A DNA stretch of 64,000 bases from Nakamurella endophytica (GTDB taxonomy: Bacteria; Actinomycetota; Actinomycetes; Mycobacteriales; Nakamurellaceae), in assembly GCF_014646215.1 (NCBI RefSeq), contig NZ_BMNA01000002.1, forward strand, positions 728,070-792,069. The letters are read 5' to 3'. A program made the position numbers and the translations under genes. Each line of letters opens with the position of its first letter. Position 1 is the stretch's first letter. The notes below the pieces were generated by a model that saw only the letters and a list, made by a program, of their open reading frames with translations, was not told the DNA's origin and made no database searches. Shown in pieces: positions 46,069 to 55,868 of the stretch.

Positions 46069-46737
46069 TCAGCGCACGGCGATCGGCCGGACGTCGTCGG
46101 CCACGGCCAGCGGCGGCTCGGTCGCCGCCCGGATGTCCGCGACGTCGACCTCCGGTGCGTGTTCCCGCAGCACCAGCCCGGCCGGGGTCACGTCGAGCAC
46201 GGCCAGGTCCGTGATGATCCGGTGGACGACGCCGGCACCGGTGAGCGGCAGGCTGCACCGGCGCAGGATCTTGGGCGAGCCGTCCCTGGCGGTGTGCTCC
46301 ATGAGCACCAGCACCCGGCGGGCGCCGTGCACCAGGTCCATCGCCCCGCCCATGCCCCTGACCATCTTGCCGGGGATGATCCAGTTCGCGATGTCGCCGG
46401 TCTCGCTGACCTGCATGGCGCCCAGCACCGCGACGTCGATCTTGCCGCCGCGGATCATCGCGAAGCTGGTGCTCGAGTCGAAGAACGACGTGCCCGGCAG
46501 GGTGGTCACCGTCTCCTTGCCCGCGTTGATGAGGTCGGGGTCCTCGTCGCCCGGAGCCGGGTACGGCCCGACGCCCAGCAGGCCGTTCTCGGAGTGCAGC
46601 ACGACGGTGACACCCGGCCGCAGGTGATTCGGGATCAGCGTCGGCAGGCCGATGCCCAGGTTGACGTAGCTGCCGTCCGCCAGCTCGTCCGCGGCCCTGG
46701 CCGCCATCTGGGCCCGGGTCAGCCGCCCGCCGGTCAC
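46069..46737 (-). CDS. scoB: 3-oxoacid CoA-transferase subunit B
   Basis: A 222-residue beta subunit of a 3-oxoacid CoA-transferase (SCOT-like). [21 protein letters not shown] starts the fold. The active-site Glu sits in [13 protein letters not shown], and [19 protein letters not shown] residues appear as [18 protein letters not shown] 46737 overlaps the alpha subunit stop (GTGA), so the subunits are made in step. It should move CoA between succinate and acetoacetate or a related 3-oxoacid. The exact acid is not determined. Confidence 0.92.
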   Translation of the reverse strand: MTGGRLTRAQMAARAADELADGSYVNLGIGLPTLIPNHLRPGVTVVLHSENGLLGVGPYPAPGDEDPDLINAGKETVTTLPGTSFFDSSTSFAMIRGGKIDVAVLGAMQVSETGDIANWIIPGKMVRGMGGAMDLVHGARRVLVLMEHTARDGSPKILRRCSLPLTGAGVVHRIITDLAVLDVTPAGLVLREHAPEVDVADIRAATEPPLAVADDVRPIAVR

Positions 46738-47552
46738 CGGGCAGCTCCGGGCTCCGCCGGGACCGCCGGACCGGCATCCGCCGCGGCGCCCCGGGTGGTC
46801 AGCTTCTCGATCCGCTTGTCCCGGGCCTCGTCCGGCGACAGCTCCACCACGCGGTGCACGAACACGCCGGGCAGGTGGACCGCGTCCGGGTCGATCTCGC
46901 CCGGCTCCACCAGGGTCTCGACCTCCGCGATGGTCACCCGGCCGGCCATCGCCGCCACCGGGTTGAAGTTGCGCGCCGAGGCATGGAACACCAGGTTGCC
47001 GTGCCGGTCCCCCACCGCCGCGCGGACCAGGGCGAAGTCCGTGACGATCCCGTACTCCAGCACGTAGTCGGCCGGCTCGCCGAGCACGTCGAAGCGCTGC
47101 TGCTGCTTTGCCGGCGAGGTGACGAGCACGCTCCCGTCGGCCGCGTACCGCCACGGGATGCCGCCCTCGGCGACGAGCGTGCCGGCGCCGGCCCGCGTCC
47201 AGAACGCCGGTATCCCGGACCCGCCCGCCCGCAGCCGTTCGGCGAGGGTGCCCTGCGGCGTGAGCTCCACCTCCAGCTCACCGGACAGGTACTGGCGCTC
47301 GAACTCCTTGTTCTCCCCCACGTAGGACGCGACGATCCGCCGCAGCCGGTGGGCCCGCAGCAGCACGCCGAGCCCGACGTCGTCGATGCCGGCGTTGTTC
47401 GACACCACGGTGAGGTCGTCCGCGCCGCTCGCCAGCAGCGCCCGGATCAGCACGGCCGGGATGCCACACAACCCGAAGCCACCCACGGCCAGGGACGCCC
47501 CGCTGGGGATGTCGGCGACCGCCTCGGCCGCGCCCGGACAGGTCTTGTCCAC
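46734..47552 (-). CDS. scoA: 3-oxoacid CoA-transferase subunit A
   Basis: A 272-residue alpha subunit. [36 protein letters not shown] begins the domain and is followed by [49 protein letters not shown] and [13 protein letters not shown] are strongly conserved in SCOT. GTG 47552 has GGAGG seven bases upstream. A 239-base gap upstream has no gene and only GC-rich repeats (ACGGCGCGGG-like, about 47690-47770). The pair has no regulator nearby. Confidence 0.92.
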   Translation of the reverse strand: MDKTCPGAAEAVADIPSGASLAVGGFGLCGIPAVLIRALLASGADDLTVVSNNAGIDDVGLGVLLRAHRLRRIVASYVGENKEFERQYLSGELEVELTPQGTLAERLRAGGSGIPAFWTRAGAGTLVAEGGIPWRYAADGSVLVTSPAKQQQRFDVLGEPADYVLEYGIVTDFALVRAAVGDRHGNLVFHASARNFNPVAAMAGRVTIAEVETLVEPGEIDPDAVHLPGVFVHRVVELSPDEARDKRIEKLTTRGAAADAGPAVPAEPGAAR

Positions 47553-47791
47553 GCCCACCCCTCCGTCGTCGGTCCGTCGGCCGCCGTGGCCCGGCGGCGT
47601 CCGGTGGGTCCGTCGGGCCATCCTGACCGAACCCCGGACCCGGCGCACGGGACGCGCCACGGCAGGGCCGGCACCGACCCGGCGACACGAAAGGCGCCGG
47701 ACCACGCGGGACGGCGCGGGAACGGCGCGGGGACGGCCGGGGGGAGGCGGCTCGGCACGGCGCAGGGACGGCTCGAACGTCCGAGCACCGG

Positions 47792-48625
47792 TCAGAACAG
47801 CACCGAGGCGAACGTGCCGACCTGCCGGAAGCCCACCCGCCGATAGGCGGCCCGCGCCGGGGCGTTGTAGCTGTTGACGTACAGGCTCGGGATCCGGCCG
47901 ATCGAGACGATGTGCCGGGCGACCGCCGCGACGGCGGGCGCGGCCAGACCCCGCCCGCGGAACGCCGGGTGCACCCAGACGCCCTGGATCAGCGCGACCC
48001 GCTGGGACAGCGCCCCGATCTCGGCCTTGACGACGACCTCGCCGCCGTCGAACCGCGCGAAGGCGCGGCCGGCCTGCAGCAGCCCGGCCAGCCGGGACCG
48101 GTAGGCGGCGCCGCCGTCCGCGCCCCGGGGGTCGACGCCGACCTCCTCGGTGAACATCGCGACGGCGGCCGGGTAGTAGCAGTCCAGCTCGGACACCTGC
48201 ACGGCCCGGACGGCCGGGTCGGGCGGCACGGCGACCGGATCGAGCAGCGCCATCAAGGGCTGGTCGGGGCGGACGTCGCGGGCGCCGCCCCAGCGCGGCT
48301 CGAGGTATTCCCACAGCGGCAGCACGTGCTCGGCCAGCCCGATGATCGACGCGCAGCGGCGGTCCCGGCGTCCGGTGGCCTGGGCGAACAGCCGCTGCGC
48401 GTGCGCGTCACCGGCCAGCGGGAACAGGTTGGGCCCGTCGAAACACAGCCCGTCCCGGCCGCCGCCGACGCCCAGGAACTGGCCACCCAGCGCCGCCCGG
48501 TCCATCCCGACCTGCTCGAAGCGCGAGGCGATCAGGCAGCTGGCCACCGGGGAGTTCTCCAGCACCCGGGCGACGAGCGGAGCCTGCGACCGGCCCAGCA
48601 CCTTGACGGCGCCCATCGTCAGCAC
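47792..48625 (-). CDS. DUF4081/GNAT acetyltransferase downstream of ispG
   Basis: 277 residues. The N-terminal half (VLGRSQAPLVARVLENSPVASCLIASRFEQ) matches DUF4081. The C-terminal half is a GNAT domain with the acetyl-CoA loop VHPAFRGRGLAAPAVAAVA and the end YVNSYNAPARAAYRRVGFRQVGTFASVLF. This gene follows ispG in many actinobacteria and may be co-transcribed with it (93-base gap). Starts at GTG 48625 or ATG 48616 are both possible. The acceptor substrate is unknown. Confidence 0.85.
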   Translation of the reverse strand: MLTMGAVKVLGRSQAPLVARVLENSPVASCLIASRFEQVGMDRAALGGQFLGVGGGRDGLCFDGPNLFPLAGDAHAQRLFAQATGRRDRRCASIIGLAEHVLPLWEYLEPRWGGARDVRPDQPLMALLDPVAVPPDPAVRAVQVSELDCYYPAAVAMFTEEVGVDPRGADGGAAYRSRLAGLLQAGRAFARFDGGEVVVKAEIGALSQRVALIQGVWVHPAFRGRGLAAPAVAAVARHIVSIGRIPSLYVNSYNAPARAAYRRVGFRQVGTFASVLF

Positions 48626-48718
48626 GGCACGCCGCCCGTCGCGGCGGCCGCACGGGCCCTGGACGCGGGCCTCCCGCGGCTGCCGACCGCCTCCACCGCG
48701 CTCACCCGTCGCCGGCGA

Positions 48719-49897
48719 TCAGACCAGCGAGACCGACGGTGCGCCGCTCGGCGTCCCGGCGTCACGGAGGGCGTCGGCGAGCTTCATCGCCTCGTCGATC
48801 AGCGTCTCGACGATCTGCGACTCGGGCACCGTCCGGATCACCTCGCCCTTGACGAAGATCTGGCCCTTGCCGTTGCCGGACGCCACGCCTAGATCGGCCT
48901 CGCGGGCCTCCCCCGGACCGTTGACGACGCAGCCCATGACGGCGACGCGCAGCGGCACGTCCAGCCCCTCGAGCCCGGCGGTCACCTGGTCGGCCAGCTT
49001 GTAGACGTCGACCTGGGCCCGGCCGCAGGACGGGCACGAGACGATCTCCAGGCCGCGCGGCCGCAGGTTCAGCGACTCCAGGATCTGCAGCCCGACCTTG
49101 ACCTCCTCGACCGGCGGCGCGGACAGCGAGACCCGGATGGTGTCGCCGATGCCCTTGCTGAGCAGCGCACCAAAGGCCACGGCCGACTTGATGGTGCCCT
49201 GGAACGCCGGTCCGGCCTCGGTCACGCCGAGGTGCAGGGGGTAGTCGCACTGCTCGGCCAGCAGCTCGTAGGCCCGGACCATGACGACCGGGTCGTTGTG
49301 CTTGACGGAGATCTTGATGTCCCGGAAGTCGTGCTCCTCGAACAGCGAGCACTCCCACAGGGCCGACTCGACCAGCGCCTCGGGGGTGGCCTTGCCGTAC
49401 TTGGCCAGCAGCCGCTTGTCCAGCGACCCGGCGTTGACGCCGATGCGGATCGGGATGCCGGCGGCCGACGCCCGCCGGGCGATCTCGCCGACCTGGTCGT
49501 CGAACTTGCGGATGTTGCCCGGGTTGACCCGCACCGCGGCGCACCCGGCGTCGATCGCGGCGAAGACGTACCGCGGCTGGAAGTGGATGTCGGCGATCAC
49601 CGGGATCTGCGACTTGCGGGCGATGGCCGGCAACGCCTCGGCGTCGTCCGTGTCCGGCACGGCGACCCGGACGATCTGGCACCCAGACGCGGTGAGCTCG
49701 GCGATCTGCTGCAGGGTCGCGTTGACGTCGGCGGTCTTGGTGGTGCACATCGACTGCACCGACACCGGATGGTCACTGCCCACGCCCACGGACCCGACCA
49801 TGAGCTGCCGGGTGGGCCGCCGGGGCGCCAGGACCGGCGTCACCCGGTCGGCCGGCAGGCTCGGCATGCCCAGTCCGATGCCCGTCATCGCGTGCAC
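48719..49897 (-). CDS. ispG: 4-hydroxy-3-methylbut-2-enyl diphosphate synthase
   Basis: A 392-residue (or 389 from ATG 49888) IspG/GcpE of the methylerythritol phosphate isoprenoid pathway. The N-terminal TIM barrel has [25 protein letters not shown]. The 4Fe-4S ligands are Cys288 and Cys291 (SCPSCGR) and Cys323 ([10 protein letters not shown]), with Glu330 as the fourth. It takes electrons from ferredoxin or flavodoxin. It is downstream of dxr and the site-2 protease on the same strand, so two steps of the pathway are clustered here. Confidence 0.96.
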   Translation of the reverse strand: MHAMTGIGLGMPSLPADRVTPVLAPRRPTRQLMVGSVGVGSDHPVSVQSMCTTKTADVNATLQQIAELTASGCQIVRVAVPDTDDAEALPAIARKSQIPVIADIHFQPRYVFAAIDAGCAAVRVNPGNIRKFDDQVGEIARRASAAGIPIRIGVNAGSLDKRLLAKYGKATPEALVESALWECSLFEEHDFRDIKISVKHNDPVVMVRAYELLAEQCDYPLHLGVTEAGPAFQGTIKSAVAFGALLSKGIGDTIRVSLSAPPVEEVKVGLQILESLNLRPRGLEIVSCPSCGRAQVDVYKLADQVTAGLEGLDVPLRVAVMGCVVNGPGEAREADLGVASGNGKGQIFVKGEVIRTVPESQIVETLIDEAMKLADALRDAGTPSGAPSVSLV

Positions 49898-50105
49898 CCA
49901 GCCGGCTCGGACCGGAACGGCGACGGCGCGTGGTGACGCATCGGACCTGCACTCCTTGCTCGACGACCGGGCCGACCGCAGCCGCGGGGCCCTGCACCAG
50001 TGTCCACCCTGTGCGGGACGGGAACGGTGCGGCCCGCGTCACCCGCGCGTCCATGATCAATGCGCGCCGCTCCGGCCCGCGTCCGGCCGGCGGACCGCAC
50101 CGGCC

Positions 50106-50150
50106 GCCCTGGTCGCCCCGCCCGCCCCGGTCGCCCTGGTCGCCCTGGTC
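50106..50150. repeat. Degenerate 9-bp repeat
   Basis: Five 9-bp units like GCCCTGGTC (50106-50150), followed by GC-rich near-copies and a GCCGCCGGC/GCCGGCGGC palindrome at 50157-50175. They lie between the site-2 protease stop and ispG. Confidence 0.65.
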
Positions 50151-50156
50151 GCCGCT

Positions 50157-50175
50157 GCCGCCGGCCGCCGGCGGC
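50157..50175 (-). terminator. Palindromic hairpin after the site-2 protease gene
   Basis: GCCGCCGGC and GCCGGCGGC separated by one base, 13 bases after the stop. It could be a terminator or an attenuator before ispG. Confidence 0.4.
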
Positions 50176-50187
50176 ACGGCGTTCCGG

Positions 50188-51492
50188 TCAGGAGATCGTC
50201 ACCGGGTTGACGATGTCGGCGACCAGCGTCAGCAGCGACAGGCCGATGAACAGCAGCGCCACGACGTAGGCGACCGGCATCAGCTTGGCCACGTCGAACG
50301 GGGCCGGCACCGCCCGGCGCCGCACCCTGGCCCAGCCCCGGCGCACCCACTCGATGGCGGCGCCCAGGATGTGGCCGCCGTCCAGCGGCAGCAGCGGCAG
50401 GAGGTTGAGCAGGAACAGGCTCATGTTGAAGCCGGCGAGCAGGTTCAGGAACAGCAGCAGCTTGTCCCGGGCCGTGGTGTCCAGGGCCAGGATCTCGCCG
50501 CTGATCCGACCCGCACCGACGATGCCGACCGGCGAGTCGGCGCCGCGCTTGGCGCCGGAGAAGATCGAGTCCCAGAGCGCCGGGATCCGGGCCGGGATGC
50601 TGATCACGGCGTGCGCGGCCCGGCCGATGAACTGCCCGGTCATCGCGAACGCCGCGCCCACCGTCTGCCGCTGGTACTCCTGGGCCGCGGTCACGCCGAG
50701 GAAGCCGCCGGTCGTCGTCCCGGTCAGCGCGCCCGAGTCGTCGTACACGCCGAGGGTGTTGGCCACGATCGGCACCTGCACCGTGGTGCGGCGGCCCGCA
50801 CGCTCGTAGGTCAGCGACACGGTGCGGCCGGCGTCGGCGCGGATCAGCGTGCGCATCTGGTCCCAGGTGGTGATCTCCCGGCCGTCGAAGGCGACGATCC
50901 GGTCGCCGGGCCGCAGCCCGGCCCGGGCGGCCGGCGTCTCGGGGTCGGTGGCGGCGCAGCCGGTGGCCGTCGACGTCGCCGGGAGGACGCACTGGCTGAC
51001 CGTGGCGACCGTCGGCACCGCGGTGGGGATGCCGATGCCCAGCGCGATGACGCCGAACAGGACCACCGCGAACAGGAGGTTCTGCACCGGGCCGGCGAGC
51101 ATGATCACGATCCGCTTGGCCGGGTGCAGCTGGTAGAACTGCCGGCCGTCGTCGGTGGCGACCACCTGGGACCGGTCGCTGCGCCGGGAGTCCTCGATGA
51201 GCTGGCGGATCATGCCCATCGGGCCGAAGGCGGTGGTGGTGATGCCCGGTCGCCCGTCCCGGCGCGGCGGCACCATGCCGACCATCCGGATGTAGCCGCC
51301 GAGCGGGACGGCCTTGATGCCGTACTCGGTCTCGCCGCGGCGGCGGGACCACAGGGTGCGGCCGAAGCCGACCATGTACTGGGTGACCCGGACGCCGAAC
51401 AGCTTGGCGAACGCCAGGTGGCCGGCCTCGTGCCAGGCGATGGACACCAGCAGGCCGATGGCGAACAGGATGACGCCGATGGCGGTCCACAT
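50188..51492 (-). CDS. Site-2 (M50) membrane metalloprotease, Rip1/RseP-like
   Basis: A 434-residue intramembrane zinc protease of regulated intramembrane proteolysis, which cuts anti-sigma factors or other single-pass proteins. The zinc motif HEAGH (21-25) lies in the first membrane helix. A PDZ domain (about 150-260; ARAGLRPGDRIVAFDGREITTW) follows, and the second zinc site LLPLLPLDGGHIL is near residue 365. It keeps the dxr-protease-ispG order known from mycobacteria, where the homologue is Rip1. Its start is ATG 51492. Confidence 0.95.
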   Translation of the reverse strand: MWTAIGVILFAIGLLVSIAWHEAGHLAFAKLFGVRVTQYMVGFGRTLWSRRRGETEYGIKAVPLGGYIRMVGMVPPRRDGRPGITTTAFGPMGMIRQLIEDSRRSDRSQVVATDDGRQFYQLHPAKRIVIMLAGPVQNLLFAVVLFGVIALGIGIPTAVPTVATVSQCVLPATSTATGCAATDPETPAARAGLRPGDRIVAFDGREITTWDQMRTLIRADAGRTVSLTYERAGRRTTVQVPIVANTLGVYDDSGALTGTTTGGFLGVTAAQEYQRQTVGAAFAMTGQFIGRAAHAVISIPARIPALWDSIFSGAKRGADSPVGIVGAGRISGEILALDTTARDKLLLFLNLLAGFNMSLFLLNLLPLLPLDGGHILGAAIEWVRRGWARVRRRAVPAPFDVAKLMPVAYVVALLFIGLSLLTLVADIVNPVTIS

Positions 51493-51579
51493 GGAGGGGC
51501 GAGCCTTTCGTGCCGCGAGCGGCGGTCGGTGCGGGCCGCGGACGGCCGTCGGTGCGTGCGGCGCCGTCCTGCCGGCCGG

Positions 51580-52746
51580 TCAGCGCCCGGCGCGGGCGGC
51601 GATCAGCTCGCCGGCCCGGGCCCTGGCCCACGACTCCGCCTCCAGGACGTCCGCCAGCGCGCCGGGTTCGGTGCGCAGCGGGTCCGCATGCTCCAGGATG
51701 CCCGCCAGGATGGCGGGGATGTCGGAAAACCGGAGGGATCCGGCGAGGAACGCCGCCACCGCCTCCTCGTTGGCGGCGTTGTAGGCCGCCGGCACCAGCC
51801 CGCCGGCCGTGCCCGCGGCCCGGGCCAGTCCCAGGGCCGGGAAGGTGACGTGGTCGACCGGCTCGAACGTCCACGCGGTGGCCGCACCGAAGTCGCAGGC
51901 CTGGGACACCACGGGCAGCCGCTCCGGCCAGTGCAGGGCCAGCGCGATCGGCAGCTTCATGTCCGGCGGCGACGCCTGCGCGATCGTCGCGCCGTCGCGG
52001 AAGGTCACCATCGAGTGGATCACCGACTGCCGGTGCACCACGGTCTCGATGCGGTCGTACGGCACCCCGAACAGCAGGTGCGCCTCGATGAGCTCCAGCC
52101 CCTTGTTCACCAAGGTGGCGGAGTTGACGGTGACCACCGGCCCCATCGCCCACGTCGGGTGGGCCAGGGCCTGCTCCACGGTGACCTGCGCCAGATCCGC
52201 CGCCGAGCGGCCACGGAACGGGCCGCCGGAGGCGGTCAGCACCAGCGAGGCCACCTCCTCCGGCCGGCCGGCGAGCAGGCACTGCGCGAGCGCCGAGTGC
52301 TCGGAGTCCACCGGCACGATCTGCCCGGGTGCGGCCGCCCGGGTGACCAGCGATCCGCCGGCGACGAGTGACTCCTTGTTGGCCAGCGCCAGGGTGCGGC
52401 CCGCCTGCAGGGCGGCCAGCGTCGCGGCCAGCCCGACGGACCCGGTGATGCCGTTGAGGACGACGTCCGCCGGCACCTCACGGACCAGGTCGGCGGCGGC
52501 GTCCGGGCCGCGCAGGGCCGGGCGGCCCGGGTCCGGTCCGGCGGCGACCGCCAGCCGGGCCGCGGGGTGGGCCGCCGCCTGCGCCGCCAGCAGGTCCGCA
52601 CGGCCGCCGCCCGCGGCCAGCCCCACCACCTCGAAACGGCCGGGGTTGGCGGCGACGACCTCCAGTGCCTGGGTGCCGATCGACCCGGTGCTGCCCAGCA
52701 CGATGACCCGGCGGGGTCCACCCGCGTCGTTGACCACGCCGGTCAT
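51580..52746 (-). CDS. dxr: 1-deoxy-D-xylulose-5-phosphate reductoisomerase
   Basis: About 388 residues, the committed step of the methylerythritol phosphate pathway. NADPH-binding [23 protein letters not shown], catalytic [10 protein letters not shown] and metal and substrate residues in [21 protein letters not shown] are all present. A longer start at ATG 52755 adds three residues; neither has a strong ribosome-binding site. It heads the dxr, site-2 protease, ispG run. Confidence 0.96.
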   Translation of the reverse strand: MTGVVNDAGGPRRVIVLGSTGSIGTQALEVVAANPGRFEVVGLAAGGGRADLLAAQAAAHPAARLAVAAGPDPGRPALRGPDAAADLVREVPADVVLNGITGSVGLAATLAALQAGRTLALANKESLVAGGSLVTRAAAPGQIVPVDSEHSALAQCLLAGRPEEVASLVLTASGGPFRGRSAADLAQVTVEQALAHPTWAMGPVVTVNSATLVNKGLELIEAHLLFGVPYDRIETVVHRQSVIHSMVTFRDGATIAQASPPDMKLPIALALHWPERLPVVSQACDFGAATAWTFEPVDHVTFPALGLARAAGTAGGLVPAAYNAANEEAVAAFLAGSLRFSDIPAILAGILEHADPLRTEPGALADVLEAESWARARAGELIAARAGR

Positions 52747-52854
52747 TGTCCGCATCGGGTGGCTGCTGCACCGGCCGCAGGCCGGGTGCCACAATGGCCA
52801 CACACCCGCGAACGGCCGCAGCGTCCGCGCCGCGGCAGCACGGAGGAGGACACG

Positions 52855-53169
52855 GTGGCCGGCACCTCGCTGGAGAAGGACCCGTCGGGACACGGCGACG
52901 TGGTGCCGGTCGCGCACGCGGAGCCGGTCCTCTACAACCCGGACGCGCCCAGCGAGGAATGGGGCTGGCACGGCCACTGGAGCGACTTCGCTCCGCGGGG
53001 CCGGTTCATCCTGCTGGCCGTCGGCGTGGTCGGGTTGCTGTTGATGATCATCGGCAACCACCAGTCGCACGTCGAGGACTGGTGGCTGGCGGGCATCGCC
53101 GCCGCGCTGGCCGTCTGGATGGCCTACGGCTACCGGGAGCGGGCCCGGGCCCGGCGCCGGCGTCCCTGA
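52855..53169 (+). CDS. DUF2631 membrane protein
   Basis: 104 residues matching the DUF2631 family as I know it. The soluble start has [19 protein letters not shown]. Two hydrophobic helices follow ([17 protein letters not shown] and [17 protein letters not shown]). It ends in a basic cluster ([10 protein letters not shown]). GTG 52855 follows GGAGGAGG by five bases. It diverges from dxr, as in mycobacteria. Its function is unknown. Confidence 0.88.
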   Translation: MAGTSLEKDPSGHGDVVPVAHAEPVLYNPDAPSEEWGWHGHWSDFAPRGRFILLAVGVVGLLLMIIGNHQSHVEDWWLAGIAAALAVWMAYGYRERARARRRRP

Positions 53170-53397
53170 CGCTTCCGCCGCGGGCATGACGTCGACACCG
53201 GTGGTGGCGCCGTACGAGCGAACGGCGCAGGGGTTCGCGCCGACCGCGTGACGCGGACGCCGGTGCAGGCGATGCCGGTCGGCGCTGGTCGTGTGCCGTC
53301 CGCGATGCGCTTCCCGCGGCAGATGCCGTCGACCGGGCCTCGGGGGGACGGGACTTCGACGCGTTGCCGGCTCGGAGACCGGCCACGTCCCGCGGGA

Positions 53398-53580
53398 TCA
53401 GCCGGCGGCGGGCGTGCGCACCAGGCCGACCAGCGGTCCGCCCTCACGGATGGCCTTGGCCACCAGTCCGGCCTCGACCCCCGGCCGGGGCTGCACGCCG
53501 GCGCGGCGGAACACCTGGTCCCGGAACCGGAGTGCCTCGGCGAGGAGATCGCTGACCGGCAGTGGGGTGTTGCTGACCAT
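53398..53580 (-). CDS. Unknown 60-residue protein
   Basis: I do not recognise it. ATG 53580 gives MVSNTPLPVSDLLAEALRFR and a helix-forming remainder ending LVRTPAAG. It has GAGAGG nine bases upstream, stands alone in a gap of 570 bases, and shows the neighbourhood GC3 bias. A real small protein is more likely than not. It lies downstream of, or between, rlmN and DUF2631 on the opposite strand to the latter. Confidence 0.5.
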   Translation of the reverse strand: MVSNTPLPVSDLLAEALRFRDQVFRRAGVQPRPGVEAGLVAKAIREGGPLVGLVRTPAAG

Positions 53581-53742
53581 GGGAAGCCGCCTCTCGGACC
53601 ACGACGACGGTCCGGGCCCCTGCTCGGCGCCCTGACCGTCCTTCACGCAGAGGTGACGGGTGAAGTACGGAGCGCTCACGCAGGCAAACGGGTGAATGTG
53701 CGCGGCACACTGGTCCGTCAGCGTGATCAGCGCCGGGGCCCG

Positions 53743-54852
53743 TCAGCTCCGGGACGCGGCCGCCAGCTGGCCGCAGGCCGCGGCGATCTCGTCGCCGCGG
53801 GTGTCCCGGACGGTGCAGGTGACGCCGGCGGCGCGCACCCGGCGCACGAACTCGTCCTGCACCGGGGCGGGCGAGGCGTCCCACCGGCTGCCCGGGGTCG
53901 GGTTGAGCGGGATCAGGTTCACGTGCACCAGCGGACCGAGCCGCTCGTGCAGGATCCGGCCCAGCAGGTCCGCGCGCCAGCCCTGGTCGTTCACGTCGCG
54001 GATCAGGGCGTACTCGACGGACACCCGCCGACCGGTGGCCTCGGCGTAGCCGGCGGCGGCGTCGAGCACCTCGGCCACCTTCCACCGCTGGTTCACCGGC
54101 ACCAGGGTGTCGCGCAGCTCGTCGTCCGGTGCGTGCAGGGACACCGCGAGCCGCACGGGCAGCCGCTCCGCGGTCAGCTTGGCGATGGCCGGGACCAGCC
54201 CGACGGTGGACACCGTCACCGAGCGCGCCGAGATGCCGAGCCCGCGCGGCGCCGGCGCGGTGATCAGCCGCACGGCGTCCAGCACCCTGCGGTAGTTGGC
54301 CAGCGGCTCGCCCATGCCCATGAAGACGACGTTGGACAGCCGGGCCGGCCCGCCGAGCGCGCCGTCCCGGGCGGCCCGGGCCGCCAGCCGCACCTGCTCG
54401 ACGATCTCCGCGGTGGACAGGTTGCGCTGCAGCCCGCCCTGGCCGGTGGCGCAGAACGGGCACGCCATCCCGCAGCCGGCCTGGGACGACACGCACAGTG
54501 TGACCCGGTCCGGGTAGCGCATGAGCACCGACTCGATCAGCGTCCTGTCGTGCGCCCGCCACAGCGTCTTGCGGGTGTCGCCGTCGTCGCACGAGACGGA
54601 CCGGACCTCGGTGAGCAGCTCGGGCAGCAGCGCGGCCACCAGGGTCTCGCGCTGCGCCGCCGGCAGGTCGGTCATGGCCGCGGCGTCCCGGTTCAGGTCG
54701 CCGAAGTAGTGGCGGGCCAGCTGGTCCGCCCGGTACCGCGGCGCGCCGGCCGCCACGACGGCGTCCCGACGCCCGGCCTCGTCGAGATCGGCCAGGTGGG
54801 TCGGCGGTGCGGTGCGGCGCGGGGCGCGGAAGGTCAGCGGGAGCGTGGTCAT
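53743..54852 (-). CDS. rlmN: Dual-specificity 23S rRNA/tRNA methyltransferase RlmN
   Basis: A 369-residue radical-SAM enzyme that methylates A2503 of 23S rRNA and A37 of some tRNAs. The cluster ligands CGMACPFC give Cys127, Cys131 and Cys134. GMGEPLANY binds SAM. The resolving Cys in [13 protein letters not shown] is near 360. The first 90 residues match the family N-terminal domain. Start ATG 54852 follows a GACAAT hexamer nine bases upstream. It is near ispG and the site-2 protease, as in other actinobacteria. Confidence 0.96.
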   Translation of the reverse strand: MTTLPLTFRAPRRTAPPTHLADLDEAGRRDAVVAAGAPRYRADQLARHYFGDLNRDAAAMTDLPAAQRETLVAALLPELLTEVRSVSCDDGDTRKTLWRAHDRTLIESVLMRYPDRVTLCVSSQAGCGMACPFCATGQGGLQRNLSTAEIVEQVRLAARAARDGALGGPARLSNVVFMGMGEPLANYRRVLDAVRLITAPAPRGLGISARSVTVSTVGLVPAIAKLTAERLPVRLAVSLHAPDDELRDTLVPVNQRWKVAEVLDAAAGYAEATGRRVSVEYALIRDVNDQGWRADLLGRILHERLGPLVHVNLIPLNPTPGSRWDASPAPVQDEFVRRVRAAGVTCTVRDTRGDEIAAACGQLAAASRS

Positions 54853-54913
54853 GATGTCTCGATTGTCCCACGGTCGGCGGCGGGCGCCCGGGCTGCACGG
54901 GCCGGCCCGGCGG

Positions 54914-55687
54914 TCAGGCGTAGCGGCGGGCGATCCGCTCGGCCTCCCGGCCGTACTCGGGTCCGTGCGAGACGGCGTGCACCAGCAGAGGGTGCAGCTG
55001 GTGCAGGCCGACGCGGGAACGCCAGCCGGCATCCAGCCCGGCCGCCTCGGCGTACGCCGCCTGCACCCGGGAGAGTCCGGGAAGGCCGAACAGGGCGAGC
55101 ATGGCCAGGTCGGTCTCGCCGTGCCCGCCGTGCGCCGCCGGGTCGATCAGGACGGCGCTGTCCCCGGTGTAGAGGACGTTGCCGCCCCACAGGTCGCCGT
55201 GGATCCGTGCGGGGGGCCGCCCGTCGTCCCACTCGCCGGTGCCGAGCCGTTCCACCACCCGGTCGACCAGCCGCGCCCCGTCCGCGGACAGGTGCCCGAC
55301 GTCGACGGCGGCCCTGGCGTAGGGCGCGAGCCGGAGCTCGCCGTAGAACGCGCCCCAGGCGGGGTACCGGCCCAGAGGCAGGCTCTGCCGGCCGATGAAG
55401 GCGACGCCGGGACCGTCGTCGGGGCCGACTCCGAACGCCGCCGCCCCGGTCGCGTGCGTCGCGGCCAGCGCCGTGCCCAGACCCGCCGCGGCCGCTGTGC
55501 TGGGCGCCGCCGTCCGCACGCGTTCCAGCCGGATGTTCTCGTCGTCGAACCAGAAGACGCGCGCGACGGCGGCACCACCCCGCGCCCGCGCCTCGCCCAG
55601 CCAGCGCAGGCCGGCGGCCTCGGCCGCGAAGAAGCCTGCCGGGGCACCGGCCCGGTGCTTGGTCCAGTCGTCGTCCCGCTCGCCCAC
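54914..55687 (-). CDS. Fructosamine/ketosamine-3-kinase-like protein
   Basis: 257 residues of the fructosamine kinase family (aminoglycoside-phosphotransferase fold), whose members phosphorylate protein- or amino-acid-bound sugars to help remove them. The catalytic loop [11 protein letters not shown], the metal-binding [18 protein letters not shown] and [13 protein letters not shown] near the start are all typical. It is short for the family (usually 270-290). GTG 55687 follows a GGTAGG-like ribosome-binding site; GTG 55696 is an alternative. Single-gene unit, divergent from the next gene. Confidence 0.85.
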   Translation of the reverse strand: MGERDDDWTKHRAGAPAGFFAAEAAGLRWLGEARARGGAAVARVFWFDDENIRLERVRTAAPSTAAAAGLGTALAATHATGAAAFGVGPDDGPGVAFIGRQSLPLGRYPAWGAFYGELRLAPYARAAVDVGHLSADGARLVDRVVERLGTGEWDDGRPPARIHGDLWGGNVLYTGDSAVLIDPAAHGGHGETDLAMLALFGLPGLSRVQAAYAEAAGLDAGWRSRVGLHQLHPLLVHAVSHGPEYGREAERIARRYA

Positions 55688-55868
55688 CGCACACACCTAC
55701 CACTGCTCGGCGCGGCCACCGGGGCGCCCCGCCCTCACCGGCCCGGGTGACCCGCACCGTCCCCGGGGTGATCCGCCGGCCGGCGCCCTGGCGCGGCGCC
55801 GACCGGTGGGTTGTGATCACCGTGCCGGCGCCGGCGGACCGGTCCGCGGCGCGGCTCGAGGAGGAACG

